Source: Ustulina deusta
Taxonomy: Eukaryota; Ascomycota; Sordariomycetes; Xylariales; Xylariaceae
DNA: 64,000 nt
Assembly: GCA_023159155.1 (NCBI GenBank)
Contig: JAJNNX010000016.1
Span: 310,001 to 374,000, forward strand
Reading direction: 5' to 3'
Shown: one piece after another, positions 10,582 to 21,637 of the stretch
Layout: every line of letters begins with the position of its first letter
How positions within the stretch are numbered: position 1 is the stretch's first letter
Made by a program: the position numbers and the translations under genes
The notes under the pieces: model-generated
Told to the model about the DNA's origin: nothing
Databases searched by the model: none
Seen by the model: the letters and a program-made list of their open reading frames with translations, nothing else

Positions 10582-12106
10582 GGGTATCACACCTGGGCGT
10601 GGGGACAGACGGCTAAGGACGTGTCGTGACTATAGTACTGCATCATGGGATGGCGCATTGTGTTTCGTTCGTATATTGCTTGATGTATTCAAATTTGGTT
10701 TTGTCGTCATCCTCTGTGGACACACCCAATATGTGAGTAATATTGCGCAGCAGTGAGCATCTACGTAGGAAGCTAGGTGCTGTTGAAGCCGCTCATTGGC
10801 GACCAGCAATGTGCTCGCGGGAGAAAGTGTGGTGATTGATTATGTAGATGGCGATACACTATTGTTTTATGGCTGTTGAAGCCAGCCACACACCTAGGTA
10901 TTTAGGGCACCCCACTTTATGCACTGATCTGAGCTAGTAGGTACCTAGGACTCAGGCAGGTAGGTACCTAGGTATTGACAGCCCCACAAATATGAGGACT
11001 CAGTTCAGCTATAAATATGCCCTTCCCCTCCAGGAATTCTGCTCTTCTTTTCCTTTTCTTTCTTCATCCCAGTGCACGGGCTTTACGCGTCACAGTGAGG
11101 AGCAATCCGAGTGCGTGTTTTTGCTAGTTGAAAACTATACTATGACCACTCCTATTTGGCTTTGGCTGGGTAGGGAATTTTTGTAACCCGAAACATGAGT
11201 GCCATCCTCATCCCGTCTTTTCATTGCGATCCATCCCGTGTGGATGGGGGTGAAGAAGAGAGCCTCCTACGCCTAGGTGACGAACATTAAATGTAGTGCA
11301 TGCAAGCGACCGTCCCAGACTACGACTGACGATGTCTGCTGCTGCGATTGGATCACTGGATCGAGGACGAGCGAAGCAAACCTGCCGTGCGACCGTTCAT
11401 TGAATCGCATGCTTCCAGCTCGCACGGCCTGGGCAGTCAACTTGGCTTGCTGGAAGATGGCGGCAAAGCGTGACAAGGCATGAACCTAGTCGACCAACAT
11501 TGCTTCGCTGCACCCGCCTCGATGCCGCGACGCGTTCCTACGTCTTAACCAACTCTACTTTCTTGCCCGCCTTCTCGCGCGATGAAATGGCAACAACCGC
11601 ATCACCGATCAGCACATCCAAGGCGGAGGGCACTGAATTGACACCTCAGTCGGGACATGCGCTTCTCCTCTTGTCCCATGGCCATGACCATTGCCAATTC
11701 CCCTCAAGTAAGAACATGACGAAATCGCCACACGCCTTCTCTACGCTTCCGGCCGCTCGATCAGCACGACACATGCGACGGTTGCCTCGCCGGTGATACC
11801 CCATATGGCACCGCAGAGAGATTCGTTACACCTGAATATCCCGACGCAGACCCATTCCTCGTGTGAAATTTTCAAAGTCGACGACGACTACAATATATTC
11901 TGTCATCAGCGGGGGCAAATGGGATATGTAGCCATTCCTGTCGGATTCATATGCGACAATGCAATGCCGCAACAGGGTATCAAAATACAAAAACCATTTG
12001 TACAGGCAAGAAACAACCTCCCAAAAGCAGAGAATCACTTCATGACATTGAGCATCTCATTTCTAACGTGTAATTCCCCCCCTCTACGTTTCGGTCCTTC
12101 TCCATC
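10582..12106. other. Intergenic region with TAGGTACC motifs
   Basis: About 1.5 kb. Between 10935 and 10975 lie three copies of a TAGGTACCTA-like palindromic motif that recurs through the window. Frames at 11277-12100 are short and unconvincing; the last part probably includes the 3' UTR of the exonuclease gene. Confidence 0.45.
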
Positions 12107-14302
12107 TTACCTCGACGAGCCTACCCTCGGCACAAGCCCGAGGCTCCGTGTCCATTTCTCAAACGTCCTCCAGATGTCCATCTTCGCAGCTTCGCAAGCT
12201 TTCGTCAATCGCTGGATGCCTGGGACGCGGCGGAACTCTTCGCTCGTCTGTGGCAAGGTGGTGATCAAGTATTGGAGCGTATCTTCAGATACCAACGGTT
12301 CGGACGGCTTAGGATGCATCGCCCAGACAACGCTCTTCACGTACGCCTCTAGTCTATTTCGTAGAATGATCCTTTCCCAGCCAAGATGCTCGGATGGCGT
12401 TTGGAGGTGCGGCTTGGAGGCCGTTGAAACCGGAGGAGGTCTGGGGGATGTCGGGATAACCGCCGGCTTCAGGGCGACAGTAGTAGTTGGCATAGGCTCG
12501 GTAGCCGGCGCTACATTCATAGGAGACTGAGATTTTGTTGTATACATAGGCGCCTGCATTGCGTTTTGGCATGGACTTTGTTGCTGGCTCCCATGATTGG
12601 ATTGTACCGTGAGATCCCGCTTACGTTTAAGCGCTGCCGATGAGGGTGGTCGCATCGGCGGTTCAAATGCGGTATCGTCATCATCATCATCATAATCATC
12701 CTGTTCTTCAGGTCGAGATAGTGCTGAGGGTTTATTGGCAAGACTTGTCTCGCCGAACTGAAATGACAAGCCGGTTCTAAAGGCAGCGGGCGGCTCATCG
12801 GATGGCATCAGGATTTCCTTCGAGCGACCCACGCGGACGATTCTTCTGCGCTTCGAGTCTAGATCTTCTAACCCCATGCGAAAATCACCATGTTCAACAT
12901 GATTGTCGGCTTCTTGTTTTGTGTTGCAGTCACCGTCTTGCTTCTGTTCCCTCTCAAAATTTGCAATGATTTCCAGCCAGGAGGGGCCATGTTCCGACGC
13001 TTTCTTCTTGCCGACGCCGGGCACGAGGAGTAGCTCCTGCATGTTTGAAGGCCGGCATATTGCCAGGGCCTGTAAGAGTGTGTTATGGGCGATGATGAAC
13101 GTGGATATGCCTTTCGATACGGCAAGTGCCTTGCGGTGTGACGCTAACCGGCCATACAGAGCCCAACATGAACTGTCCATTGATGTCGTGGCGTTACCAT
13201 TTCCTGCTAGTTTTGCATCAGCTTGTGATTTGCGATCTCTAACACGCGTCCGGCTTCGGCTATGCTCTGGCTTATCATTCTTCGATGCTGGTTCTATTTT
13301 GGCTTCTTGAGATGCCCCAGTGGCAGGATTGGCCTCTTCCATTTCATTAGAACCGTCGGTTTCTCCTCTATTGCTGTCCTCATCGCTATATACTCCTTCA
13401 GCTGCTTCTTTATTTTGCTCTATATCCTTTTTGGCACCAAAAAACTTCTCTGCAGTAGTGATTTGTACCTCGCCATCTTCTATCACCAACTCGAGTTGGA
13501 TCGTCGTTGATCTGGACACAGTAAAAGGGAGATACGCCTCAGCAAATACTGGAAGAGGTGGCACAGGATCCATGGCCAAGCGTTTCGCGTTCAAGCAATG
13601 GAAGAGCATGAAGCCAGCATATGCGTCCGTCGCCGCATACTCTGTCTGACTACGATTTAAGGGCCGGCTCCAGTCGCTTGTCCGCACATTCCCTTTCCAC
13701 AAAGGTAATCCAAGATGGCGTTCTACCTGCATCGATAGTGAGCGTAATTTAGTTGTCACCTGTTGAGGAGTGCTAGCACCATATGTGACAAGATTATGGA
13801 GGTGACTGAGCTCGAATGCACCCTTCGGTTCAAGGTTGAAATGGGCTCTCAATCGCTTGAAATCGGCGCTCAGAACGGCAACGCCGGCCTTGATGACTTT
13901 TGGAGACTCAAGAATCTCCTTTAAAGTAGGTGCAATGAGATCATCCGTAGTCTCGCCCTCGTGAAGGGCAATGTGGAACAGGGCGACTTTCCACTCGCTG
14001 GCGACCTGTACGAGAGCGACTTTGTCCTGCAGTCTCGTTCGCGCATTGGCATCCCAAGGCCATTCCATATCGAAGCCTAGCACAGGCTCATTTACAAACT
14101 GGCGCGCGATAGTTTCGGATTGCGACTTGGTCCTACTGTACAAGACTTGAACAGATTGACCTCGGGGGTCGCGGTAATAAGAGTGACGCCACCATCGACG
14201 AGGAGGCGTATCACTCTGCGGCGGTCTCAAGGCAAATGTCATTGGCCATTGGGACTGATCCCGATTGAAAAGAACGGTCGATCGCGCGTTGTCGTCTGCC
14301 AT
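12107..14302 (-). CDS. WRN-type 3'-5' exonuclease with HRDC domain
   Basis: 731 aa in a single exon, ATG at 14302. The N-terminal third is a DEDDy 3'-5' exonuclease of the Werner/RNase D class: D78 and E80 in FDMEW, D147 in LSADFKRL, and Y222 with D226 in EYAATDAY. A second domain at about 375-450 matches HRDC, with the helix-hairpin-like LVPGVGKKKASEHG. No helicase domain is present. The middle (about 285-370) and C-terminal (about 480-640) regions are acidic or low-complexity linkers, including a run of seven aspartates. Such proteins trim DNA 3' ends in repair and replication-fork processing; RNase D relatives act on RNA. Nuclear location is inferred. The exact biological role in filamentous fungi is not settled. 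Confidence 0.88.
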   Translation of the reverse strand: MADDNARSTVLFNRDQSQWPMTFALRPPQSDTPPRRWWRHSYYRDPRGQSVQVLYSRTKSQSETIARQFVNEPVLGFDMEWPWDANARTRLQDKVALVQVASEWKVALFHIALHEGETTDDLIAPTLKEILESPKVIKAGVAVLSADFKRLRAHFNLEPKGAFELSHLHNLVTYGASTPQQVTTKLRSLSMQVERHLGLPLWKGNVRTSDWSRPLNRSQTEYAATDAYAGFMLFHCLNAKRLAMDPVPPLPVFAEAYLPFTVSRSTTIQLELVIEDGEVQITTAEKFFGAKKDIEQNKEAAEGVYSDEDSNRGETDGSNEMEEANPATGASQEAKIEPASKNDKPEHSRSRTRVRDRKSQADAKLAGNGNATTSMDSSCWALYGRLASHRKALAVSKGISTFIIAHNTLLQALAICRPSNMQELLLVPGVGKKKASEHGPSWLEIIANFEREQKQDGDCNTKQEADNHVEHGDFRMGLEDLDSKRRRIVRVGRSKEILMPSDEPPAAFRTGLSFQFGETSLANKPSALSRPEEQDDYDDDDDDTAFEPPMRPPSSAALKRKRDLTVQSNHGSQQQSPCQNAMQAPMYTTKSQSPMNVAPATEPMPTTTVALKPAVIPTSPRPPPVSTASKPHLQTPSEHLGWERIILRNRLEAYVKSVVWAMHPKPSEPLVSEDTLQYLITTLPQTSEEFRRVPGIQRLTKACEAAKMDIWRTFEKWTRSLGLVPRVGSSR

Positions 14303-16502
14303 TTCCCGATGACCTGAGACACGAGATCAGACGCGGAAACTAGCTACAACTTTGCGGGAATGGGGCCATCAGATGCGGGAGCGGAGCGAGTTGTGCTCTG
14401 GGCATAGGGCTAGCACGAGAAATGGAGTGGACGGCGAAGGGAGCGCAACATCATAGCAACAATATCGCTGTAGACTGAATGGTCTGGTGTTGTATTGAGT
14501 TGTAGAATGGATGGAGAACTAACACTGTTGCCACTGTGTACAGGGCCCTATATAGCGTATGTGGGTTATGTGACAAGGTGCCGCCTCCAAAAATTGACGA
14601 TGCCTTTATTGTCGTTGCTTCTATTCCTCTAATTCTTAAAGTATGCTGTTTCCTCCAACTCCAATCAACCAGGTAAACTTTATTCCGGACTTTCCTTTAC
14701 TTCTTACTCTATTGTTTCTGTGGCAGGAAAGAACCGCTGACTTGGCATAGAGGGGGGAATCGTAAGGAGAACCGTGAGCATATATGATCGGTGTGGCTGT
14801 ATTACGAAGGAGTAACTCGACTTCGAGAGACAGAGAACCGAAGGGTTTTTTTTTTACGAAGGAGTACCTTAACTTCGAAAGATGGGAAATGGGGATTTTC
14901 TTCGAGAGGGAGTGCCTTAACCTCTGATTGTGATTTTTGATGTGTAGTTTTGATGAGATTCTTGATTTCGACCGAATGCCGATTGATCTTGATAGTGTAG
15001 AAGGAGTAACTCGACCTCGATTATGTAAATATACCGGCGGGACTTCGAAAAACAAAAAACGCGATTGAAAATACCGATATTAGAAGCTTAACCTCGAAGG
15101 CGACAATTTTGGTTGCTAGCTACCAATTGACCTTATTTTGCTTCAGTTGACACTACGGATATATGGAGTGCCTAACATAACGCATTTCTTGGTACGCATG
15201 TAGGTACATTAGCGTGCACCGCCACGTACACGTCTTCTGGAACAACACTGGGGTAGCATCATCTCGTCCATAATTACTAACTGTATACCTAAGGTGAATA
15301 GTAGTTGGCACAAAGTCAACTCACTTTCTCCCGCATTCCAATTCCATCTCGCCTTGTAGTTGAGATTACAGCTAAAGTGACTCTCTCACGAGTGTGAATC
15401 CACCTGGTTTATTCATCTCCGATCAACTCCATCCGATTAAGTGTCGTCAATCTGACAAGGGTAGGCGAGATAAGCCAAACCATTCCATCTCGGTCCTATC
15501 CCTGTTATGCTTCTCTCTGCGTGGTGAGAATACATCAACAGCTGCCACACAAAACCTTCAAGTCTCACAGCGGGTATTGCAAAATTCGCCGGCCTAATAT
15601 CATCTTGCAGAGCTAAAGGAATAGGAAACGCCATTCGCTTTGCCACGCAGGTGGCGTAGAACGACCCAAAGACCTGAGCCAGTAATAGCACTAGCTTATA
15701 TCACTGCATACCTAGGTAGTTTCTTTTTTTCTGATCGGCCACATTTAACCCTTATATTCTATTAAAAACAGAGATGAGGCAATAAGGAAGAGCGGTGAAC
15801 GTCCTAGAGTGGCTTCCAGCTGGTACAACGTATTCAAAGCTTCTTGTTGTTTTCGTCGGCTTCCGGGAAGGCTGAACAAGTCTCATGAGCCACTCATTAA
15901 GACTTGGCTAGCTCAAACTAACAACCCCTGTTTTCGTCCTGGTTCTCATAAGGATATAGGGTTCTCAGCTGCACGAAAATATTCGTGTGGCTGTGTATCG
16001 GACGTAGAAATCGATGATAGGCATTTGGCGTACATGTTGGCGTTGAAGGGAAGGAAGAGTAAAAGAAAGGTTCTCCTAATGACCGACTTGGTATCGGCGA
16101 TGCAGCCAAACGCCGAAAATGACGGTATACATAACCTAGATTCGGGGTTAAGAGGGGCACGGAGCTGCCGACACTACCACCAGTGATCGTAGAACTGAAT
16201 GAACGCCAACGACAAAGCGGATACTCTTCCGTAAGACACATTGCGATAAGTGATGGGAAGTCTGTGGGCGGTGCTGTCGCCGACGGACTTAAAATCGTTG
16301 CTCCTAGGGCCATTTGAGGTCGTACATTACAGGCTCCAGCCTAGGGGTTATATATACTCGTAGACCGCATCCAGCAGTTGAGGATGGAGATACACATGTT
16401 ACAGAATAGCAACGCATTCATTGATATCAGCGCCATTACCTACACATAAAACCTGCTCTACGTGCAATCCTAGCTCACTCTAGCTCACTTACGCAACACA
16501 CC
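14303..16502. other. Intergenic region
   Basis: About 2.2 kb between divergent genes (exonuclease minus, dehydrogenase plus). It holds the degenerate minisatellite at 14804-15100. Other frames, for example at 15809-16186 (plus) and 15918-16313 (minus), overlap each other and match no family. The last few hundred bases must contain the dehydrogenase promoter. Confidence 0.45.
14804..15100. repeat. Degenerate ~48-bp minisatellite
   Basis: A core close to CGAAGGAGTACCTTAACTTC recurs at about 14804, 14856, 14901, 14997 and (partly) 15082, giving spacings of 52, 45, 96 and 85, near multiples of 48. Copies differ at several positions, mostly as AACTCGAC versus CTTAACTT after GGAGT, and the DNA between them is less conserved. 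A minus-strand frame crossing this block is probably an artefact of the repeat. No protein or transposon end is associated with it. Confidence 0.65.
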
Positions 16503-17499
16503 ATGGTCGGAAACGTGTGGTTCATCACAGGCGCTAGCAGTGGTTTTGGCAAAGCCATCGCCAAAGAGGCCTTACGACGTAAAGACTCAGTAGTTGCATC
16601 GTCACGGCGGGGGACATCTCTGAAGGACCTCGAGTCCATGGGCGCGACGCTCCTCGATCTCGACGCGACGAGCGATGACGCGACAATCCGCGCGGCGTTC
16701 CAAACCGCCATCGACAAATACGGGAAGATTACACACTTCATCAACGCCCCAGGGTACCTGCTTGAAGGTCCTGTCGAAGGGGCGACCGCTCAAGAGGCCC
16801 TCGACAGCATCAACGTCAATGTTCTTGCCATCATGAACTTGACTCGCCTGCAGATCGCATACCTAAGACCTCAGAAGTCGGGTTATATCGCGAATTTTGG
16901 AAGTGTAGGATCCTGGCACGGTGGCGCGGCATTCTCCTATTACGCCTCTGCGAAGGTGAGTTGAGAGAAAAAGTCCTGCTCGGTCCCTATTTTCGTCTAT
17001 TGCCTGTTAGAGGGCATTTAGTAATACGGCAACCGTCCGTCCAAATCGAACAATTCAGCTGATTTGATCACCACAGTGGGCGGTATCAGGCTTCACGGAA
17101 AGCGTGCATGAGGAAATGAAGGGGTTTGGAATCAACGCAACGGTGATCGAACCAGGGTACTTCCGCACCGGATTCCTGAACGACGCGGGAAACAACCGGA
17201 AATTCGTGTCTGATATGCTGGAAGCCGAGTACAAGGGGTCAAGCGTGGAGAAGACTCGTAACGCGTTAGCCAACGTCAACAATCGCCAACCCGGCGACGT
17301 CGTCAAGGGCTCCAAGGTCATCGTCGACGTGCTGACGGGCTCGGGCGTCGCTGCTGGAAAAGAGTTCCCTGTTCGCATCATTCTTGGCCGCGACTGTATG
17401 AACGGAATTCGTGATAAGTTTGCGCGCACGGAGAAGCTTATCAAGGAGTGGGAGGATGTCATTGTGTCGACTGACCATGACGATGTCCAGCAGGCGTAG
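16503..17499 (+). CDS. Short-chain dehydrogenase/reductase (SDR)
   Basis: Two exons, join(16503..16955, 17077..17499), predict 291 aa. The intron begins GTGAGT and ends ATCACCACAG and falls directly after the catalytic lysine codon. Classical SDR motifs are present: cofactor-binding T9-G-A-S-S-G-F-G16, N81-A-P-G84 in the place of the usual NNAG, active-site S134, and Y147-A-S-A-K151, followed by the WAVSGFTES helix and the EPGYFRT loop. The enzyme reduces or oxidises an alcohol/carbonyl group using NAD(P)(H). The substrate cannot be told from sequence. The start is the ATG at 16503 (context ACACCATGG). It stands alone, with no neighbouring pathway genes, and is probably cytosolic because no signal or membrane segment is seen. 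Confidence 0.9.
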
Positions 17500-19382
17500 A
17501 GTGTGATGGGTAGGAGAAGAGCATCTATGCCGAGCGTGGTGCTTGATGTTGATTAGGGTTTGAATTAAGCCAGTCAAGCGGCGTCAGCTTGGTACTATTA
17601 TTCTATGATGTAGGTAGCCTTCATACATTTGCGTTTTCGCTGCATACCTTAAGGATGGACAGAGTTGTAAGAGCTCGAACCACTGATCGACTTGCCTACT
17701 GGGATAGCTCTTCTCTTATGTCTGCCGTGAAGTGGGAAGTACACCGCCAAAACTCAGCAGTAAGTTCTCGGCCAGAAACAGAATTGAAGTCCTAGAGTCT
17801 GGTTTTTCTTTATGTTAGGAGGATGGCCCTTTATTTCTTTTTGTGACTACCCTGTCTGCCTAAGGGACGTGTCTGTTCCCATCAGCCACCTCATGCGTTA
17901 GAATCGCCGAGAGTATAATGTTCGCTGTCCTAATGCATTCTTCTCTGACGCTGGGATGTGAACGAACTCCAACTGCCAGCTTACCAGCTGACCACTGCAG
18001 CAACCAATCTTCAGTGCAGCACCCATCAAAGGTGTACAGCAACAACAAATGAACAAATGTTATTGTTATTGTTGAATAGATGTATCAGAGTGAGTAGACC
18101 GAGCTGCTGTCCAGGCAGACTTGTGCAGGGATAGATAATCCGAACAGAGTTCGGGACTTACTCGGAGACTGCTGTCACTGCGCTGGCTGGTGTTGGACCA
18201 GTTCCATGTTATTGTACCTTTCTTAGGCAGGTGCAGTTGACGGCAGCAATGTATACAGTACAGTAATCAATGCCGGGCAGCCCCTCCACCGATGCGACGA
18301 CCGTCCCAGACCCATCTGGACCCTTGTTGCCGGCTGGCTTCTTTCTATGGGAGCCGGTTTACTTCTGTCATCCCTAGCTACTTAGTACCTAACCCACCTG
18401 GGGTGGCACAAGCGCACCCTCACTCTGGCAATTGTCTTGGTCTGATCTTCAGTCTTTCCTATTCGTCATGCTGTCTACACAATGTAGGTACCGTACTCTA
18501 CACACAGGTACCTATCTACCCATCCATCCCACCATTCACCGTTCTTCGCTTTTATTTTTTTTTGTCAATGTCGATTTCACTGCGATACATAGAACAATAC
18601 TGGAATACACATGAAAGACGGCTTGCTGGGTATTTACTAGCGCTGATTGACAAGGTACCCTTTCCCATTTCCAGCTGTTAAGTCCTGTCATCGGCCCGCG
18701 TGCCCTCTCTACACTACCTCGCTAGGTACTAGGATACACTCCCGAGATACCTGTCTGAGGCTGTCTCCAAGCCCAGCTCCCCAGGTACCCGTCTAGGTAC
18801 CCGTTAGGTATCTGTCTCTATCACACTACTGCAGTGCCCTGACCCAGTCTCAAGGTGGCCGTCGATCCCCTTCTCTGGTTCCTTCTCACGCCCTCCTCGG
18901 CTCCCTCCCTTCCTCTACTATCGTAACTATTCTTGGGACGGCCTCTCTTCTCTACGCGACTCGGCAACTCGGCGACCTCGCGACGCGTATGGGCACGCAT
19001 TAGGTGGGCAAACGGGTGTTGGGTCTGTCGCATTCATACTTCACCGACATCATTTGTTACCGTCATCGGCGCAGAGGACCAACCCTGCACATCCTTCTCC
19101 TTCTCGTCCATGGTGGACATTGCTGCCCGAACCATCTTGCCATACGTAGCATCGCCAGTCTTTATTCCGTACCACAACCACAACCACGGCCACGATTGTC
19201 CGACATATGTGTACATATCAAATGCTCCTGTTCTCGGCCATTTTCTCAAAGCGAGCGGGAACCCTATCTGGCCAAGCATCACATACTCGACTTAACACAG
19301 CAGCCCTTCTCCCGAGAGTCCCCTTTACCTCTGGCTCCAAACCTACGTAGTCAGTCCAGTGGTGAATCCAAATATCATCGAG
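17500..19382. other. Intergenic region
   Basis: About 1.9 kb. It contains several TAGGTACC-type motifs (about 18485-18515 and 18720-18815) and a pyrimidine-rich stretch after 18840 that is probably the promoter and leader of the acidic protein gene downstream. No convincing coding sequence was found. Confidence 0.45.
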
Positions 19383-20414
19383 ATGAGAGGTCGTCCGGTA
19401 GATCAACTCGTTTACGAGTCGATGTTCCCCAAACCACGCTCGACTGACGTGCAAAACTTCCAATCCTTGCTTCATCGGCACCTCATTCTCGAAGTCCGCC
19501 AAGAAGTCCACTCGTTTTACGGCCACCTCGACACTCAGGAGGCCAAGTATCCGGGTCTCGACTATTGTCACCACATACACCGTATACGACTTAGCCGCTG
19601 GCCCTGGCACCGCCGCTTATTCCGCGCATTCGACAATCTCCGCCTGACCAATGCCGAAATTGCAGGCCTGACTAAGTGGGAGGGGACGAAGTGGGCAAAG
19701 GATCGTTTCGAACGCGATTCTGGCATCACCATTCGAGACACGGCCGCAGATGAGATCTCGCCCTGGGTTGAGCCAGAGGACAGACCCCAAGCTACTGGCG
19801 AGACCCCGAGAGCCACCTTCCAGGAACCTGAAGAAGAGGAAGAGGAGGGGGAGGAGGAGGAGGAAGGGGATGGAGATGAGGAGGACATGGACCTTGAACA
19901 GGGTGGAGAGGAAAGCGATGGAGAGTTGGAGAGCGTCGGGTTTGCTCTGAACGAGCACCTTCGAGAGCGGGCAGCACGCCACGAGGCCGGAGAGGTGTCA
20001 GAGCACTACGAGGAAGAGTGGGAGCAGTGGCTAAAGAATGCCATCGACTCGGGCGAGTTCCCATTCCTCACGGATCCAAATCAGCAACCGAGCGACACAC
20101 ATCTGATCCCCCAGGCCCTGTTCCCCCCTAATATGCTCAGTGCGGCGAGGGCCGGTCGCTGGGAGGGGATACCGGACTGGCTTCGCGATATAATCCGCCG
20201 GACGATTGAGCTCGAGAGAACACCGAGAGACAGCCAAACGCCCGTTCTGCCAACGTCGCGGACCCAGCCTTCCGGATCGATTGAGAGCATTCTCGAACGC
20301 TTAGCAAACTGGCGTCGTCCTTACTCAGACATACGATTACCTACGACAAGTGGAGACAGTCGCAGTAATGCTACAGAGGTGCGACTTCAGCGGACGGCCC
20401 AGCCAGGCGCATGA
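19383..20414 (+). CDS. Conserved-looking acidic protein, function unknown
   Basis: 343 aa from the first ATG of the frame (19383, MRGRPVDQLVYESMFPKPRS). I do not recognise a named domain. Residues 1-110 are mixed and rich in aromatic and basic residues and look folded. Residues about 145-185 are a glutamate/aspartate-rich low-complexity run. A further helical segment (about 195-300, with EEWEQWLKNAIDSGEF and IPDWLRDIIRRTIELE) follows, ahead of a Ser/Thr/Arg-rich tail. There is no signal peptide or membrane segment. The compositional bias and length suggest a nuclear or chromatin-associated protein, but that is inference. An upstream non-coding exon is possible given the long pyrimidine-rich leader. 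Confidence 0.6.
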   Translation: MRGRPVDQLVYESMFPKPRSTDVQNFQSLLHRHLILEVRQEVHSFYGHLDTQEAKYPGLDYCHHIHRIRLSRWPWHRRLFRAFDNLRLTNAEIAGLTKWEGTKWAKDRFERDSGITIRDTAADEISPWVEPEDRPQATGETPRATFQEPEEEEEEGEEEEEGDGDEEDMDLEQGGEESDGELESVGFALNEHLRERAARHEAGEVSEHYEEEWEQWLKNAIDSGEFPFLTDPNQQPSDTHLIPQALFPPNMLSAARAGRWEGIPDWLRDIIRRTIELERTPRDSQTPVLPTSRTQPSGSIESILERLANWRRPYSDIRLPTTSGDSRSNATEVRLQRTAQPGA

Positions 20415-21637
20415 AGGCGCATCAGTATCCGATTTTACTCGCGAATGACAGCCAGTGCGAGCGATGATGCATTAGTAACCAGCCTCAGGCCTCTTGCTCA
20501 GCCTTTGCTAGCTCAAAAACCAGCAGTTTATTCTTGACGTGTTTTCGGATCTTTCGAACCCCCCGAATAAACACGCCTGTTTCAACACCTGGCTGTCACC
20601 CCTCGTCCTCACAGCCCCGTCGGAGTGATCCCATTCCCATACATACCTGCCCATAGTAATCGGGGGCTTTTTTGAGGTTGTAACGAAAGGAATGGTTTAT
20701 TGAGCGTTTTGGCCTGTTTTTCTATCGATACGCCATTCCATAACCCCCTCCCTCCCCCCTCCCCCTGCCCCTTAACTCAAACCTGCACACGATTTACGCA
20801 CAACTTATGCTCTACCTCACGAGCTCGAAACAACTGGGAATTAACTTGAATCAACTGGCGTTTGTGGCGGTTTTTGTCCCCATGCACACATCGATCCATC
20901 AACCATGAAACTTCCTACCTGGTCGTAGGAAGCACATATTCTTCTCGCCTTTTTCATCTAGACTTCTGCAGGGATAGGAACAACTTAAATACGTCATAAA
21001 ACGGCATTTGCTATTAACAAAAGGCACAGACAACTGATGTCAATTGTATGAACATAATGAGAACTTTTCATATCACGTGCAAAATGTTGGGTATTGTGAC
21101 GTTATCATTCCTATTGTAACCGTATAGCACCACAAAGACATCTTACGGTAGTAGACGTAAACGATAAGAGTCGAGGTGATTCCGTGGTTGGCACGGTACC
21201 TATGCCAAAAAGGAGGTATTTCAGTGCCGGCAGCCTGTAACTCTGGAACTTCCTAACGCCTTGCCTATCCGCTGGTCCCTTACCTCAACACCAATGGCAG
21301 ATACGCCTTCCTGTAACAATGCACTGAAATTCCTATTCTCCAATCCGAACATCAAGGTGCCAGGATACCAAGTGCCAACACCGAGCAGTGGTGGCCCGCC
21401 CTGAACCCACCAACGCCTTAACAATGCCTATGATAACACCAAATCGTGACCACGCAATGCAACAGAATTCTCATGCCTCAGATACTAGTCACAACTTCCT
21501 TCGACAAGACTTCATCATCGTAGATTCTCAATTTCGACGGTACGGTCATTTGAGATACCGAGCCACGCTCCTTCGAGCAGCATTCTTCAGTATCGGGTGT
21601 GTGGAACGGTATTTCCTGATGTCTCCGACTGTCTTCG
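20415..21637. other. Intergenic region between convergent genes
   Basis: About 1.2 kb between the stop of the acidic protein gene and the stop of gcn5, so mostly 3' UTRs and spacer. A C-rich stretch lies near 20747-20772. No gene seen. Confidence 0.5.

Noticed and set aside
14636..15055. 139-codon minus-strand frame
   Set aside because: It crosses the degenerate minisatellite; its length is explained by the repeat, and the translated sequence is repetitive with no family resemblance.
15809..16313. Opposing frames upstream of the dehydrogenase
   Set aside because: They overlap on both strands, and neither shows a domain, signal peptide or splice structure.
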